In this document: positions 1 to 9,050 of the stretch, piece by piece
How positions within the stretch are numbered: position 1 is the first letter of the stretch
How the letters are laid out: the number at the start of each line of letters is the position of its first letter
Assembly (NCBI RefSeq): GCF_014230145.1
Contig: NZ_JACHVC010000012.1
Span: forward strand, 129,001-193,000
Direction: 5' to 3'
Length of the DNA stretch: 64,000 bases
From: Pelagicoccus albus
Lineage (GTDB): Bacteria > Verrucomicrobiota > Verrucomicrobiia > Opitutales > Opitutaceae
The notes under the pieces: model-generated
The model's input: only the letters and a program-made list of their open reading frames with translations
The model's database searches: none
What the model was told of the DNA's origin: nothing
Program-made: the position numbers and the translations under genes

Positions 1-1502
1 ACCATCTCAACTAGATTTCTCTTGGGGTTTACTCCACTGACAACCAGTCCGGCCTCTTCAAGTTGGCCGACGAACTCGTTGTTGACCTCGTAGCGATGGC
101 GATGGCGTTCCCGAACACTTTCCTCCCCGTAGGCATCAAAAGCGTGAGTGCCCTTCTTTACGCGGCATTCGTAAGATCCGAGCCGCATGGACCCGCCCTT
201 ATCTACCACCTGCTTCTGCTCTTCCATCAATGTGATGACTGGGCTCGCGGTCTTCGGGTCGAATTCCAAACTGTTCGCATCGCTCAGCCCCAGAACGTTT
301 CGAGCATACTCGATCACCGCAATCTGCAAACCAAGGCAAAGGCCGAAATAAGGAATTCCCTTTTCGCGAGCGTAGCGCACAGCTTCGATTTTCCCTTCCG
401 TACCTCGATCGCCAAATCCGCCTGGAACCAAAATGCCGTGAAGCGATTTTAGAGTCTCGCGACCTTCGCGGGTTTCGAGCGATTCGGCATCGATTCGCTT
501 GATGGTAACCGCTGCATCGTTCGCAATCCCGGCGTGGGTGATCGATTCGTAAACCGATTTGTAAGCGTCTTGCAGCTCGATGTACTTGCCTACGACTCCG
601 ATGGTTACCCGCTTGGAAGGAGACTTAATGCGACGAACGATATCAGTCCAAATGCTCTCCTTCGGCTGAGGAGCATCGAGCCGAAGAAAATCGACTACGA
701 GATCGTCCAGATGTTCGCGGCGGAGCATGACGGGCAATTCGTAAATCGAATCGTCTACGTCGATCTCCTCGATAACAGCCTTCACCGGCACGTTACAGAA
801 AAGGCTCATTTTCTCGCGTAGTTCGGCGTCGATCGGATGCTCGGTACGGCAAACTAGGATGTCTGGCTGGATACCGATTTCACGCATCTTCGCCACGCTC
901 TGCTGGGTTGGCTTGGTCTTGAGCTCTCCCGCTGCTGCCAAAAACGGGAGCAAGGTACAATGGATGAAAAGAACATTGTCGCGCCCCGCCTCGAGAGCGA
1001 ATTGACGCATAGCCTCCAAGAAAGGAAGCCCTTCGATATCGCCCACGGTGCCGCCAATTTCGGTTATCAAGATATCGACATCCTCGCTGGCCGCCTGGAT
1101 GCGTTGCTTAATCTCGTTGGTCACGTGAGGGATGACCTGCACCGTCTTGCCCAAGTACTCGCCTCGGCGTTCCTTCTGGATGACCGACTCGTAAATCTGG
1201 CCAGAGGTGAGGTTGTTGAATTGGCTCAGCTTTCCGGAAGTGAAGCGCTCGTAGTGGCCGAGGTCCAAATCGGTCTCCGCTCCGTCATCCAAGACGTATA
1301 CTTCGCCGTGTTGGAACGGGTTCATCGTTCCCGGATCGACATTAAGGTAAGGGTCGAATTTCTGAATTCTTACCGTGCAGCCGCGCTCCTCGAGCAGGGC
1401 GCCCAGAGATGCGGCCGTCAAGCCCTTGCCCAAGGACGAAACGACTCCGCCCGTCACGAAAATATACTTCTTTGCCTTACTGTTTTCCACGTTGGCTGCC
1501 AT
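1..1502 (-). CDS. pyrG: CTP synthase, 3' end beyond window
   Basis: Makes CTP from UTP, ATP and glutamine in the cytoplasm, the last step of pyrimidine nucleotide synthesis. The minus-strand frame opens at the ATG whose complement is 1500-1502 and reads [17 protein letters not shown] (residues 11-27), the synthetase P-loop region of the family. Further on it has PGGFGDRG and FGLCLGLQ, the oxyanion strand and nucleophile Cys of the class I glutamine amidotransferase domain. About 500 codons are present. The family is about 545 residues, so the last 45 or so lie off the left edge, including the amidotransferase His-Pro-Glu. It follows a small membrane-protein gene by 39 bases and may be cotranscribed with it. 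Confidence 0.97.
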   Translation of the reverse strand, partial: MAANVENSKAKKYIFVTGGVVSSLGKGLTAASLGALLEERGCTVRIQKFDPYLNVDPGTMNPFQHGEVYVLDDGAETDLDLGHYERFTSGKLSQFNNLTSGQIYESVIQKERRGEYLGKTVQVIPHVTNEIKQRIQAASEDVDILITEIGGTVGDIEGLPFLEAMRQFALEAGRDNVLFIHCTLLPFLAAAGELKTKPTQQSVAKMREIGIQPDILVCRTEHPIDAELREKMSLFCNVPVKAVIEEIDVDDSIYELPVMLRREHLDDLVVDFLRLDAPQPKESIWTDIVRRIKSPSKRVTIGVVGKYIELQDAYKSVYESITHAGIANDAAVTIKRIDAESLETREGRETLKSLHGILVPGGFGDRGTEGKIEAVRYAREKGIPYFGLCLGLQIAVIEYARNVLGLSDANSLEFDPKTASPVITLMEEQKQVVDKGGSMRLGSYECRVKKGTHAFDAYGEESVRERHRHRYEVNNEFVGQLEEAGLVVSGVNPKRNLVEM

Positions 1503-1541
1503 GAGAATTAGATAAAATTGAGGAGGTCAAACTACAACGCG

Positions 1542-1739
1542 CTATGGAGATAAAATGATCCAACCCGCGAAGAGCACGATAGCTAGCAGGGCGGCGGTCA
1601 CCAAAATAGCCATGCTGGCTCGGATAACCTTCCACAAGATCCAGCCCAGTCCGAGACCCACAATAACTAGACAAGTTGTGACTAGCCACTTGGGGTAGAC
1701 CTCATAGAGGGCTTGGATTTCATCTATTAGCTGCGCCAT
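1542..1739 (-). CDS. small two-helix membrane protein
   Basis: A 65-residue protein of unknown function. Residues about 18-38 and 43-62 are hydrophobic and would form two membrane helices joined by a short basic turn (WKVIRAS), with an amphipathic, acidic N-terminus. It lies just upstream of pyrG on the same strand and diverges from the PfkB kinase gene. Its leader carries GGCTAACC (complement of 1754-1761), 14 bases before the ATG, a motif also found before three other genes here. I do not recognise a family; the hydrophobic pattern and clean position between genes support it being real. Confidence 0.55.
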   Translation of the reverse strand: MAQLIDEIQALYEVYPKWLVTTCLVIVGLGLGWILWKVIRASMAILVTAALLAIVLFAGWIILSP

Positions 1740-1892
1740 GGGGGTCGACTCTAGGTTAGCCCTATCTCACGCATCAACTCCCAATTCCACCGCTTTGCAT
1801 TTTTGCCTAAAAGCTGGCGTTAAATACCGTGCAAGCGCCTTGCGAGTTAAGACGTTGCCAAGCGGCGAGCTTCACTCCACAACCCCACTTCG

Positions 1893-2876
1893 ATGGCAAA
1901 AAAATACAATGTGTACGGGATGGGCAACGCGCTCGTCGACATCGTGACCGAAGTCGATGACGGCTTTTTCGCAGCAAACGAAATTGAAAAAGGCTTAATG
2001 ACCTTGGTCGACGAAACGCGTCAGACCGCCTTACTCACTGCCATCGATCTTGAAAACGCGGATAAGCAATGCGGCGGCTCTGCAGCCAATACAGTTATCG
2101 GAGCTGCCCAGTTCGGGGCTCGATCCTTTTATAGCTGCAAAGTGGCCAACGACGAGTTGGGAAGATTTTACCTTACCGATCTAATCGCCAACGGAGCCGA
2201 TACCAATCTTAAGGAAGACGCCTTGCCCGAAGGAATCACTGGAAAGTGCCTCGTCATGACCACCGCAGATGCCGAGCGTACCATGAATACCTTCCTGGGA
2301 GTCACCGCCGACTACTCGGAAAACGAAATCGACGAAGCGGCACTCGCCGATTCGGAATACCTTTACATCGAGGGGTATCTGATCACCTCGACAAACGGGG
2401 TCGCAGCCATGAAAGCAGCTAAAGCCTTCGCCGAAGAATCGGGGGTAAAGGTCGCCCTCACATTCTCGGATCCTGCCATGGTCAAATACTTCGGCGAGCC
2501 GATGAAAGAAGTTGTTGGCGACGGCGTGGACCTTCTCTTCTGCAACGAAGAGGAAGCGATGCTATTCACCGGCACCGAGAGCATACCCGAAGCGGTTGAA
2601 GCCTTGAAAACATCCGCCAAAAACTTCGCCCTCACCCTAGGCCCGAAAGGCGCTCTCGTCTGGGACGGCGCTGCGCTCATCGAAATCGCTCCCGTTCCCA
2701 CCAAAGCGGTGGATACGAACGGAGCGGGCGATTTGTTTGCGGGAGCCTTCCTGTACGGAATCACCAGTGGCCTCAGCCACCAAGAGGCGGGAGATTTGGC
2801 AAGCCGAGCCTCCTCCGCCGTCGTCGGAAAATTCGGACCGCGGTTAAGCATGGAGCAGGCAAAGGCCTTGATCTAG
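1893..2876 (+). CDS. PfkB-family sugar/adenosine kinase
   Basis: ATP-dependent cytoplasmic kinase of the ribokinase/PfkB superfamily, 327 residues, the usual length. The first family signature GGSAANT is at residues 61-67. The second, DTNGAGDLFAGAF, is at 274-286, with Asp280 as the expected catalytic base and GAG forming the anion hole. The N-terminus (VYGMGNALVDI) and overall pattern match the group annotated as adenosine kinase in many bacteria, but substrate cannot be fixed from sequence. The ATG at 1893 gives a full-length N-terminal strand. It is followed after 43 bases by a flavoprotein gene on the same strand. Confidence 0.94.
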   Translation: MAKKYNVYGMGNALVDIVTEVDDGFFAANEIEKGLMTLVDETRQTALLTAIDLENADKQCGGSAANTVIGAAQFGARSFYSCKVANDELGRFYLTDLIANGADTNLKEDALPEGITGKCLVMTTADAERTMNTFLGVTADYSENEIDEAALADSEYLYIEGYLITSTNGVAAMKAAKAFAEESGVKVALTFSDPAMVKYFGEPMKEVVGDGVDLLFCNEEEAMLFTGTESIPEAVEALKTSAKNFALTLGPKGALVWDGAALIEIAPVPTKAVDTNGAGDLFAGAFLYGITSGLSHQEAGDLASRASSAVVGKFGPRLSMEQAKALI

Positions 2877-2919
2877 CTCTTGCTATTCAGGACCGCGAAG
2901 CCAACTGACTTCCAGTTAC

Positions 2920-4143
2920 ATGAAAACCGTCGCCGTCATAGGAGCAGGTGCAGCCGGCTACTTCGCAGCGATCAACGTGGCGGAGGGCGATCCTTCAGCC
3001 AAGGTGGACCTCTACGAGTCTACTCGCCGGACCCTGACCAAAGTTTCCATATCAGGCGGCGGGCGCTGCAATGCGACCCATCATTGCTTCGACCCTCGTG
3101 AACTCGTTACCTTTTACCCGCGAGGGGGCAAAGAGCTGCGAGGCCCCTTTCATCAATGGCAGCCTCAAGACACCATCTCTTGGTTTGCGTCTAGAGGAGT
3201 GGAGCTAAAGACAGAGGCAGACGGTCGCATGTTTCCGGTGACGGACAATTCGCAAACCATCATCGACTGCTTGACGAAATCCGCCGAAACCGCCGGTGTC
3301 ACCCTTCATCTCAAGTCGGGAGTTACCGACCTGACCGACCTCGACGATGGTGGGTTCGAGCTAACGATCGGAGACGGTCAAAAAGTGCAGGCCGATCACG
3401 TCTTGATCGCCACCGGCGGCGGACAGAAAAACGTAGGACACACACTCGCAGCAAACCTAGGCCATACCATCACCGACCTAGCCCCCTCGCTTTTCACCTT
3501 CCACATCGAGCATCCCCTCCTCGCAGACCTGCAAGGCCTCTCGCTACCGGCGGTACAAGTCAGTCATAGACCTTCCAAACTCAGCCAGACCGGACCCATC
3601 GTTTTTACCCATTGGGGACTTAGCGGACCCGGGATGCTAAAACTCTCCGCCTGGGGAGCCCGCGTATTCAGCAAGCTAGACTACCGTTGCGAGCTTAGCC
3701 TGAATTGGACCGGCGGGACGAAACCGGAAGAGATCCGTCAGCTTCTGGAGAATACAAAACGAAGCGAAGCCCGAAAATCGATGATCAGCTTGAATCCTTT
3801 CGATTTTCCACGGCGATTCTGGGAACGACTGCTAGAATACGTTGCCATCCCCAGCGATTGCCAGTGGGCCCAGTTATCTAAAAAAGGTCTCCATCAACTG
3901 GTGGAAACGATATCGAACACCACTCTGCAGACTCACGGCAAAAGCATGAACAAGGACGAATTCGTTACCTGCGGCGGGATAAAGCTAAAGGAAGTCGATT
4001 TCAAAACCATGCAAAGCCGACTCGTCACTAACCTACACTTCGCGGGAGAGGTGCTTGATATCGACGGAGTCACCGGCGGCTTCAATTTCCAAGCAGCCTG
4101 GACCACCGCGAAAATCGCCGCAGAGGCAATTTCAAAAAAATAG
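2920..4143 (+). CDS. BaiN/HI0933-family flavoprotein
   Basis: NAD(P)/FAD-dependent oxidoreductase of the HI0933/YhiN/BaiN family, 407 residues, close to the usual length. The dinucleotide-binding GxGxxG is at residues 8-13 (GAGAAG). SGGGRCNATH follows near residue 46, a strong family signature, and the C-terminal FAGEVLDIDGVTGGFN segment that closes the FAD site is also present. The physiological substrate of most members is unknown. The start ATG at 2920 places the first beta strand directly at the N-terminus. It probably shares a transcript with the PfkB kinase 43 bases upstream. Confidence 0.93.
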   Translation: MKTVAVIGAGAAGYFAAINVAEGDPSAKVDLYESTRRTLTKVSISGGGRCNATHHCFDPRELVTFYPRGGKELRGPFHQWQPQDTISWFASRGVELKTEADGRMFPVTDNSQTIIDCLTKSAETAGVTLHLKSGVTDLTDLDDGGFELTIGDGQKVQADHVLIATGGGQKNVGHTLAANLGHTITDLAPSLFTFHIEHPLLADLQGLSLPAVQVSHRPSKLSQTGPIVFTHWGLSGPGMLKLSAWGARVFSKLDYRCELSLNWTGGTKPEEIRQLLENTKRSEARKSMISLNPFDFPRRFWERLLEYVAIPSDCQWAQLSKKGLHQLVETISNTTLQTHGKSMNKDEFVTCGGIKLKEVDFKTMQSRLVTNLHFAGEVLDIDGVTGGFNFQAAWTTAKIAAEAISKK

Positions 4144-4232
4144 GAACGTTCTGTGTTTTCACGAGTCCCCCCGCCCAGCTAGTTCCTTCTTTTCAATTGA
4201 TTTAGCCATTCTTACCCACATTTTAAAAGCTT

Positions 4233-4928
4233 ATGAAAAACCCAACCACGATCCTAACTCTTGCTCTCACAGGAATCCTCGCCCTTTCCGGCTGTTCTAA
4301 AAAAGACGAAGTCACTGAGGCAGACGTCCAAGCCGCAGCCGCCGAAGTGAAGGCTTCCGCAGCAGCCGCACAAGCCGAGTCAGAAAAGAAAATGGAGGAC
4401 AAGCTCGCCGCTGGCCTCGCTTCCATCAAGGAAGAGTCCGATAACAAACTGGCTGCCGCCCAAGAGCAGATGGACAGCAAGCTCGCCGAGGAAAAGGCAG
4501 CCATGGAAGAAAAGATGGCTGATGAAAAAGCTGAGATGGAAGCCAAACTCGAAGAAGAGAAAGCCGCCCTTAAAGCTGAAATGGAAGAAAAGCTAGCCGC
4601 TGAAACTGAAAGCCTCAAAAAGCAGTTCGCTTCCAATGCTTCCGCTCTGCAAAGCCAGTACGACTCTCTCAAGTCCAAGTACGACAGCATCAAGGATAGC
4701 CTTCCAGAAGACGTCGTATCAGCCGTTTCCGCCAAGCTCCCAGAATTGTCCAGCAGCATTGGAAATCTGCAGAGCCTGGCATCGAAGTTCAGCCCCTCGA
4801 CTCTCGAGCAAATCGAAGAATTCAAGACCAAGTATCAGAGCGAGCTTACCACCGCAAAGAGCCTAGCGGACGAAATCCTCAAGCTAGTTGGTAAAGGTTC
4901 CGTAGAGAGCCTGCTTCCTAAGCTCTAA
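4233..4928 (+). CDS. coiled-coil lipoprotein
   Basis: A 231-residue exported lipoprotein of unknown function. The N-terminus has two polar residues, a hydrophobic stretch and a lipobox ending LSGC, so Cys21 should be lipidated. Residues about 25-135 are almost wholly Ala, Glu, Lys, Met and Asp in heptad-like repeats (for example EEKAALKAEMEEKLAAE), predicting a long rod-like helix. The C-terminal 90 residues are also helical but less charged. It stands alone between the flavoprotein gene and a strong terminator. A structural role at the envelope is an inference. Two smaller lipoproteins in this window have a similar composition. Confidence 0.82.
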   Translation: MKNPTTILTLALTGILALSGCSKKDEVTEADVQAAAAEVKASAAAAQAESEKKMEDKLAAGLASIKEESDNKLAAAQEQMDSKLAEEKAAMEEKMADEKAEMEAKLEEEKAALKAEMEEKLAAETESLKKQFASNASALQSQYDSLKSKYDSIKDSLPEDVVSAVSAKLPELSSSIGNLQSLASKFSPSTLEQIEEFKTKYQSELTTAKSLADEILKLVGKGSVESLLPKL

Positions 4929-4961
4929 ACGATCCAGCTGGTTCAAAGCACTTTATTCGCG

Positions 4962-4995
4962 AAGGCCGCCTGACTAGGCGGCCTTCTTCTTTTTT
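4962..4995 (+). terminator. rho-independent terminator of the coiled-coil lipoprotein gene
   Basis: A perfect 9-bp stem (AAGGCCGCC / GGCGGCCTT, 4962-4970 with 4977-4985) with a 6-base loop is followed by a T-rich run to 4995, 33 bases after the stop codon. Confidence 0.87.
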
Positions 4996-5186
4996 GCTGA
5001 GACAGATCAAAGACTTATCTCCGCGAGCATTGCCAATTCAGACAGGACTCTTACTATCTTTTAAAACCTAGAATCGAAAAGCCGATTGATTCGTCCACCC
5101 ACTGCTCAGAGGCTACCGGCTTCTTAAGTGCCCATTCCATCTAAGACACTATCATCCCTCCAAGATTGAAATACAACGACAGCAGC

Positions 5187-6671
5187 ATGACTCCATTTGA
5201 AGAACTAACAGAAAAGCAAAAACGTATCCAATCTTTGGAGTCCATATCTAGCCTCCTCGGTTGGGATGAGCAAACGCTGCTACCAGAAGATAGCGCCGAC
5301 CAGCGGCAGGACCAAAACGCGACCATGGCCTCCATCATCCATGAGGCAAAGACAGACCTGCAAATCGGGGCCATTCTGGATCAAATGGAGAAAGAACCCC
5401 GAGACGAGAAGACTTACCCGATCCTCAGAGACGCCCGTATCGAATTCGACCGCGCCACGAAACTTCCAGCGAGCTGGGTAGAAAAGCATGCCCGTCTCTG
5501 CTCCGAGGCCTATCATGCCTGGGCCGCTGCCAGAAAGAACAACGACTTCCCATCCTACGCCCCCTACCTGCAGCGTCATCTCGATTTGGCTTTGGAAGCT
5601 TCCGACCTACTCGGCTGGAGCGAAAAACCTTACGACCTGCAAATCGACTTCTACGATCCTGGGGTCGATTCAGCCACCATTGACAACCTTTTCTCGGAGC
5701 TAAAAACCGAGCTCGTACCTGTTCTCGACCAAATCCTAGGTTCCTCGGTTCAAGCTCGTACAGACATCTTCAAAGGCTTCTCTGTCGACAAGCAAAAGGC
5801 TTTCCTAGAGGATGTTACCTCGTCATTAGGTTTCAACTACAAGCGAGGGCGGATCGACATCTCCCTGCATCCATTTTGCAGTGGCAACGGAGCGGACACG
5901 CGAATGACCACTCGATTCCACGAAGACAACCCTCTGGATTCCTTGTTTTCATCTATCCACGAAACTGGCCATGGTCTCTACGAGCAAGGACTACCGCTCC
6001 ACTCTTTGCACAACGCTCTAGGCAAAGCGGCCGGCATGGGAGCCCACGAGTCTCAGAGCCGCCTCTGGGAAAACCAAGTCTCGCGCTCCCGAGCGTTCTG
6101 GGAACATTACGAACCCAAGTTCAGAGAAGCCTTCCCAAGCCAGCTCGATGGGATCTCCTCCGATGAGCTTTACCTCGCAATCAATTCCGTATCACGGAAT
6201 CCAATACGGGTAGACTCCGACGAGGTCACCTACAATCTCCACATCATCATCCGATTCGAAATAGAGAAGCGACTGTTCGCTGGAGAATTGAAAATCGAAG
6301 AGCTGCCTGATTTCTGGAACGCCCAATACAAGGAACTCCTAGGAATAGAGCCCCGCAACGATGCGGAAGGCGTGCTACAAGACGTACACTGGTCCGGCGG
6401 CTCTTTCGGTTATTTCCCAAGCTACTGCCTAGGAAATATGCTAGCTGCTCAGCTTTGGTACACTGCCTTGGACCAACTGCCGAACTTGCAAGACGACTTC
6501 TCTCGAGGGGACTTTTCGCGTCTGCTTACCTGGCTCCGTGAAAACGTGCACAAACACGGGGCTCGGTATCACCTGCTCGAACTAAGCAAGCAAGCGACCG
6601 GTCAAGCCCTCTCTCCCAAGTCGCTTATCCGCTACTTGCAAGACCGCTACCTGCCTCTCTACCAAAAGTAG
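5187..6671 (+). CDS. M32 carboxypeptidase (Taq type)
   Basis: Metal-dependent cytoplasmic carboxypeptidase of family M32, which removes C-terminal residues other than proline from peptides. The zinc motif HETGH is at residues 258-262 of the 494-residue product. It is preceded by the conserved HPFCSG and TTR segments and followed by GAHESQSRLWEN, all hallmarks of the family; length is typical. The frame is open upstream to a TTG at 5166, but the ATG at 5187 is preferred because MTPFEEL aligns with family N-termini. There is no convincing Shine-Dalgarno sequence at either. A peptide importer encoded further right could supply its substrates. Confidence 0.95.
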   Translation: MTPFEELTEKQKRIQSLESISSLLGWDEQTLLPEDSADQRQDQNATMASIIHEAKTDLQIGAILDQMEKEPRDEKTYPILRDARIEFDRATKLPASWVEKHARLCSEAYHAWAAARKNNDFPSYAPYLQRHLDLALEASDLLGWSEKPYDLQIDFYDPGVDSATIDNLFSELKTELVPVLDQILGSSVQARTDIFKGFSVDKQKAFLEDVTSSLGFNYKRGRIDISLHPFCSGNGADTRMTTRFHEDNPLDSLFSSIHETGHGLYEQGLPLHSLHNALGKAAGMGAHESQSRLWENQVSRSRAFWEHYEPKFREAFPSQLDGISSDELYLAINSVSRNPIRVDSDEVTYNLHIIIRFEIEKRLFAGELKIEELPDFWNAQYKELLGIEPRNDAEGVLQDVHWSGGSFGYFPSYCLGNMLAAQLWYTALDQLPNLQDDFSRGDFSRLLTWLRENVHKHGARYHLLELSKQATGQALSPKSLIRYLQDRYLPLYQK

Positions 6672-6768
6672 GCCAAAGCAATTCAAGAACTGCCGAAAGT
6701 TAGGCGAACTGAACTGCGAGAGCGGTTCAACGCTTAACTTCGCGACCAATGGCGCCGATTGGCAGGGG

Positions 6769-7233
6769 GTGACCACCAGCAGCCTGACCGCCAAGCAAAA
6801 TACGCCGTTCTACCGCACTCCCTTCTTCCGAAATCTGCGGCCTTGGATTCCCATCCTTATCGCCTGCTGCTTCCTTTCCGCCTATTCCGCGCGTCAAAAA
6901 GGATTCGTCGCTCCAATGATAGAGCTAAGCTTCCGCGACAAGGTTGACCACTTCTGCGTGTATGGACTCCTAGGTCTGTTGGTTCTGCGGGCGCTTCCCG
7001 CCCGTATCCAAGGAACCAAACGCTGGCTGTTCGCCTTTCTTCTCGTAAGCTGCTTCGGGCTTTGGGATGAATTCCTACAACACTTTAATCCGTCTCGCAC
7101 CGGGGACCCGCTAGACTGGCTGGCCGACTCCCTCGGAGCCTTAACGGCCATAGTACTCTACTCTGCGATTCCACCCTTGCGAGCTCTCGCAAATTGGCGG
7201 CCTTTTCAGAAATCATCCGAACTGGGTGTTTAA
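6769..7233 (+). CDS. VanZ-like membrane protein
   Basis: A 154-residue integral membrane protein of the VanZ-like family. Hydrophobic segments lie near residues 26-40, 66-78, 86-101 and 120-137. The motif DKVDHFCVYGLLG, then LWDEFLQHFNPSRTGDPLDWLADSLGA split by helices, is the family pattern (acidic and His residues in the membrane, followed by a DxxDxxAN/DxxG-like motif). The start is a GTG at 6769 next to a G-rich stretch; no in-frame ATG lies upstream. Function is unknown outside teicoplanin resistance, and nothing here suggests resistance. Confidence 0.8.
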   Translation: MTTSSLTAKQNTPFYRTPFFRNLRPWIPILIACCFLSAYSARQKGFVAPMIELSFRDKVDHFCVYGLLGLLVLRALPARIQGTKRWLFAFLLVSCFGLWDEFLQHFNPSRTGDPLDWLADSLGALTAIVLYSAIPPLRALANWRPFQKSSELGV

Positions 7234-7263
7234 ACAGGCGGACTCGCTCGCGTAAGCCGGACA

Positions 7264-7296
7264 CAAAAATACCCGCGGCGCTCAAGACGCCACGGG
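7264..7296 (-). terminator. terminator of the small lipoprotein gene
   Basis: Read on the minus strand, CCCGTGGCG and CGCCGCGGG (7288-7296 with 7272-7280) form a 9-bp stem with one G-U pair, followed by TATTTTTGTG. The pairing is better on this strand than on the plus strand, where a C-A mismatch would occur. It lies about 32 bases past the lipoprotein stop codon. Confidence 0.75.
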
Positions 7297-7328
7297 CTTA
7301 AAAAGATTAGGGTAAGCTAATCGAAGGA

Positions 7329-7532
7329 TTAGTGGTTAGGGAGAGCCTTTTCAGCTTCTTCCTTGAGCTTTGCAGCATCCTTCTCAGCAGACTTAGCTGC
7401 ATCTTCCATTTGGCCAGCAGCATCGTCGAGTGCCTTTTCTTCTTCTGACTTTTGGCTGCAGCCAGAAAGAGTCAGTCCGAAGACAACGGCGAAAATAGAT
7501 AGGAAGGAAACAAGTAATTTGGAATTTTTCAT
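7329..7532 (-). CDS. small Ala/Glu/Lys-rich lipoprotein
   Basis: A 67-residue exported lipoprotein. The signal peptide ends in the lipobox LSGC (Cys25). The mature part (about 43 residues) is a charged amphipathic helix rich in Ala, Glu, Lys and Asp, with the pattern DDAAGQMEDAAKSAEKDAAK. Another 67-residue protein at 41447-41650 has the same length and layout, so the two are likely paralogs. The gene is flanked by opposite-strand genes and has its own terminator. Function unknown. Confidence 0.8.
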   Translation of the reverse strand: MKNSKLLVSFLSIFAVVFGLTLSGCSQKSEEEKALDDAAGQMEDAAKSAEKDAAKLKEEAEKALPNH

Positions 7533-7669
7533 AAGGTTGCAGGTATGTATCAGAAATTCATCTGTAGCAAGGCCTTAAAAGCGATATCGCCCCCCGGTTG
7601 GGTAAAAGCCTCGTGACAAAAGCGTGGGTAGCGCGCAGGGTCACCTTTTCGAATTTCGAAAAAATTCCT

Positions 7670-8953
7670 ATGACAGTAGCAGAAACAGATATTCCGAGCC
7701 TAGTACAGGACATCGCCTTCCGAGCCAGAAAATCATCACTGATTTTGGCCAACGTAGATAGCGATCGAAAGAACAAAGCCATCCTTCGGTTGGCAGAGCT
7801 CATCGAAGCAAACGTTCCAGCCCTGCAAGAAGAAAACCAGAAAGACCTCGATGCTGGCGAAACAGCCGGCCTCAGCTCTTCCATGCTAAACCGCCTCCAG
7901 CTTAACGAGAAGCGGATATCCTCGATGGTAGAAGGAGCCCGTCAGGTGGCGGCTCTCCCTGATCCAGTGGGAGAATCTCTCGACACTTACAATCATCCGC
8001 AGGGCTTCACCATCGAAAAAGTCCGCGTGCCCATCGGCGTGATCGGCATCATTTACGAATCCCGCCCAAACGTCACCGTCGACTGCGCTATCCTTTGCCT
8101 GAAGTCTGGAAACGCCAGCATCCTTCGTGGAGGCAAGGAAGCCTTCCATACCAATACCGCGTTAGCGAAACTGGTATCGCAAGCCCTCGACGAAACCGGC
8201 CTTCCAGCCGATGCGGTGCAGTTCATTCCCACCACGGATCGGGCCGCTCTGAATACCTTGCTCAAACTCAACGAGCAAATCCAGTGCATCATTCCTCGCG
8301 GCGGAGAAGGCCTTATTCGATTTGTATCCGAAAACTCCACTATACCGGTGATCAAGCACTACGACGGCATTTGCACTGTGTTCGTAGACAAGGCGGCAGA
8401 CATAGCCATGGCTGAAAGCATCGTGGTTAATGCAAAGACCCAATACCCTTCCGTGTGCAACGCGGCGGAAAACCTGCTCGTACACCGAGAAGTATTGGAG
8501 TTTCACCTACCGCAGATCGCTAGAGGGCTGGCTGCGAAGGGTGTCACGCTGAAAGCCGACCCTGAAGCGGCCGAGGTACTCGAATCCGCAGGAATCGATT
8601 GCGAAGTAGCTACCGAGGAAGATTGGTCAACCGAGTACCTCGATCTCACCATTTCCATCAAGGTGGTTGATTCTGTCGAGGAAGCCATGGGGTTCATCAA
8701 CAAATACGGCAGCTCCCACAGTGAAGCGATCGTCACCGCAGACAAAGATACTGCGGAGGCCTTCCTCAACGGTGTGGACTCTTCCACCGTCTACTGGAAT
8801 GTCAGCACCCGCTTTACGGACGGTTTCGAGTTCGGTCTTGGCGCGGAAATCGGCATCTCCACCGACCGCCTGCACGCCCGTGGTCCCATGGGGCTACGCG
8901 AGCTTTGCAGCTACAAGTACAAGGTAGTCGGCGAAGGACAAATCCGCGGCTAA
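7670..8953 (+). CDS. proA: gamma-glutamyl phosphate reductase
   Basis: Reduces gamma-glutamyl phosphate to glutamate 5-semialdehyde with NADPH, the second step of proline synthesis. The 427-residue product has the family length. The catalytic Cys is residue 263 in QYPSVCNAAENLL, and GVIGIIYESRPNVT and LRGGKEA are the cofactor and substrate segments of the ProA branch of aldehyde dehydrogenases. The open frame extends back to 7598, but the ATG at 7670 fits family N-termini and lengths. No proB lies in this window, so the pathway genes are not clustered here. Confidence 0.97.
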   Translation: MTVAETDIPSLVQDIAFRARKSSLILANVDSDRKNKAILRLAELIEANVPALQEENQKDLDAGETAGLSSSMLNRLQLNEKRISSMVEGARQVAALPDPVGESLDTYNHPQGFTIEKVRVPIGVIGIIYESRPNVTVDCAILCLKSGNASILRGGKEAFHTNTALAKLVSQALDETGLPADAVQFIPTTDRAALNTLLKLNEQIQCIIPRGGEGLIRFVSENSTIPVIKHYDGICTVFVDKAADIAMAESIVVNAKTQYPSVCNAAENLLVHREVLEFHLPQIARGLAAKGVTLKADPEAAEVLESAGIDCEVATEEDWSTEYLDLTISIKVVDSVEEAMGFINKYGSSHSEAIVTADKDTAEAFLNGVDSSTVYWNVSTRFTDGFEFGLGAEIGISTDRLHARGPMGLRELCSYKYKVVGEGQIRG

Positions 8954-8962
8954 GTAGTGGCC

Positions 8963-8996
8963 AAAAAAAATGCGGCCCGCTTAAGCGAAACCGCAT
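8963..8996 (-). terminator. leftward terminator for the esterase gene
   Basis: On the minus strand ATGCGG and GCCGCAT (8991-8996 with 8970-8975) pair, with an inner GCTT/AAGC pairing, and are followed by a run of eight T (complement of 8963-8970). It lies beyond the proA-side terminator when read from the esterase gene. Confidence 0.72.
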
Positions 8997-9010
8997 GAAG
9001 TTTTTCTCGA

Positions 9011-9040
9011 GGGGACTGATTTATTCAGCCCCCTTTTTTT
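9011..9040 (+). terminator. rightward terminator for proA
   Basis: GGGG-A-CTGA (9011-9019) pairs with TCAG-CCCC (9025-9032) around a short A/T loop, then CTTTTTTT. It lies 58 bases after the proA stop codon and only 11 bases before the end of the convergent esterase gene. Confidence 0.75.
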
Positions 9041-9050
9041 GCTTGGGAAA

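Noticed and set aside
960-1511. 183-codon plus-strand frame
   Set aside because: It is antisense to pyrG, whose family motifs are clear on the other strand.
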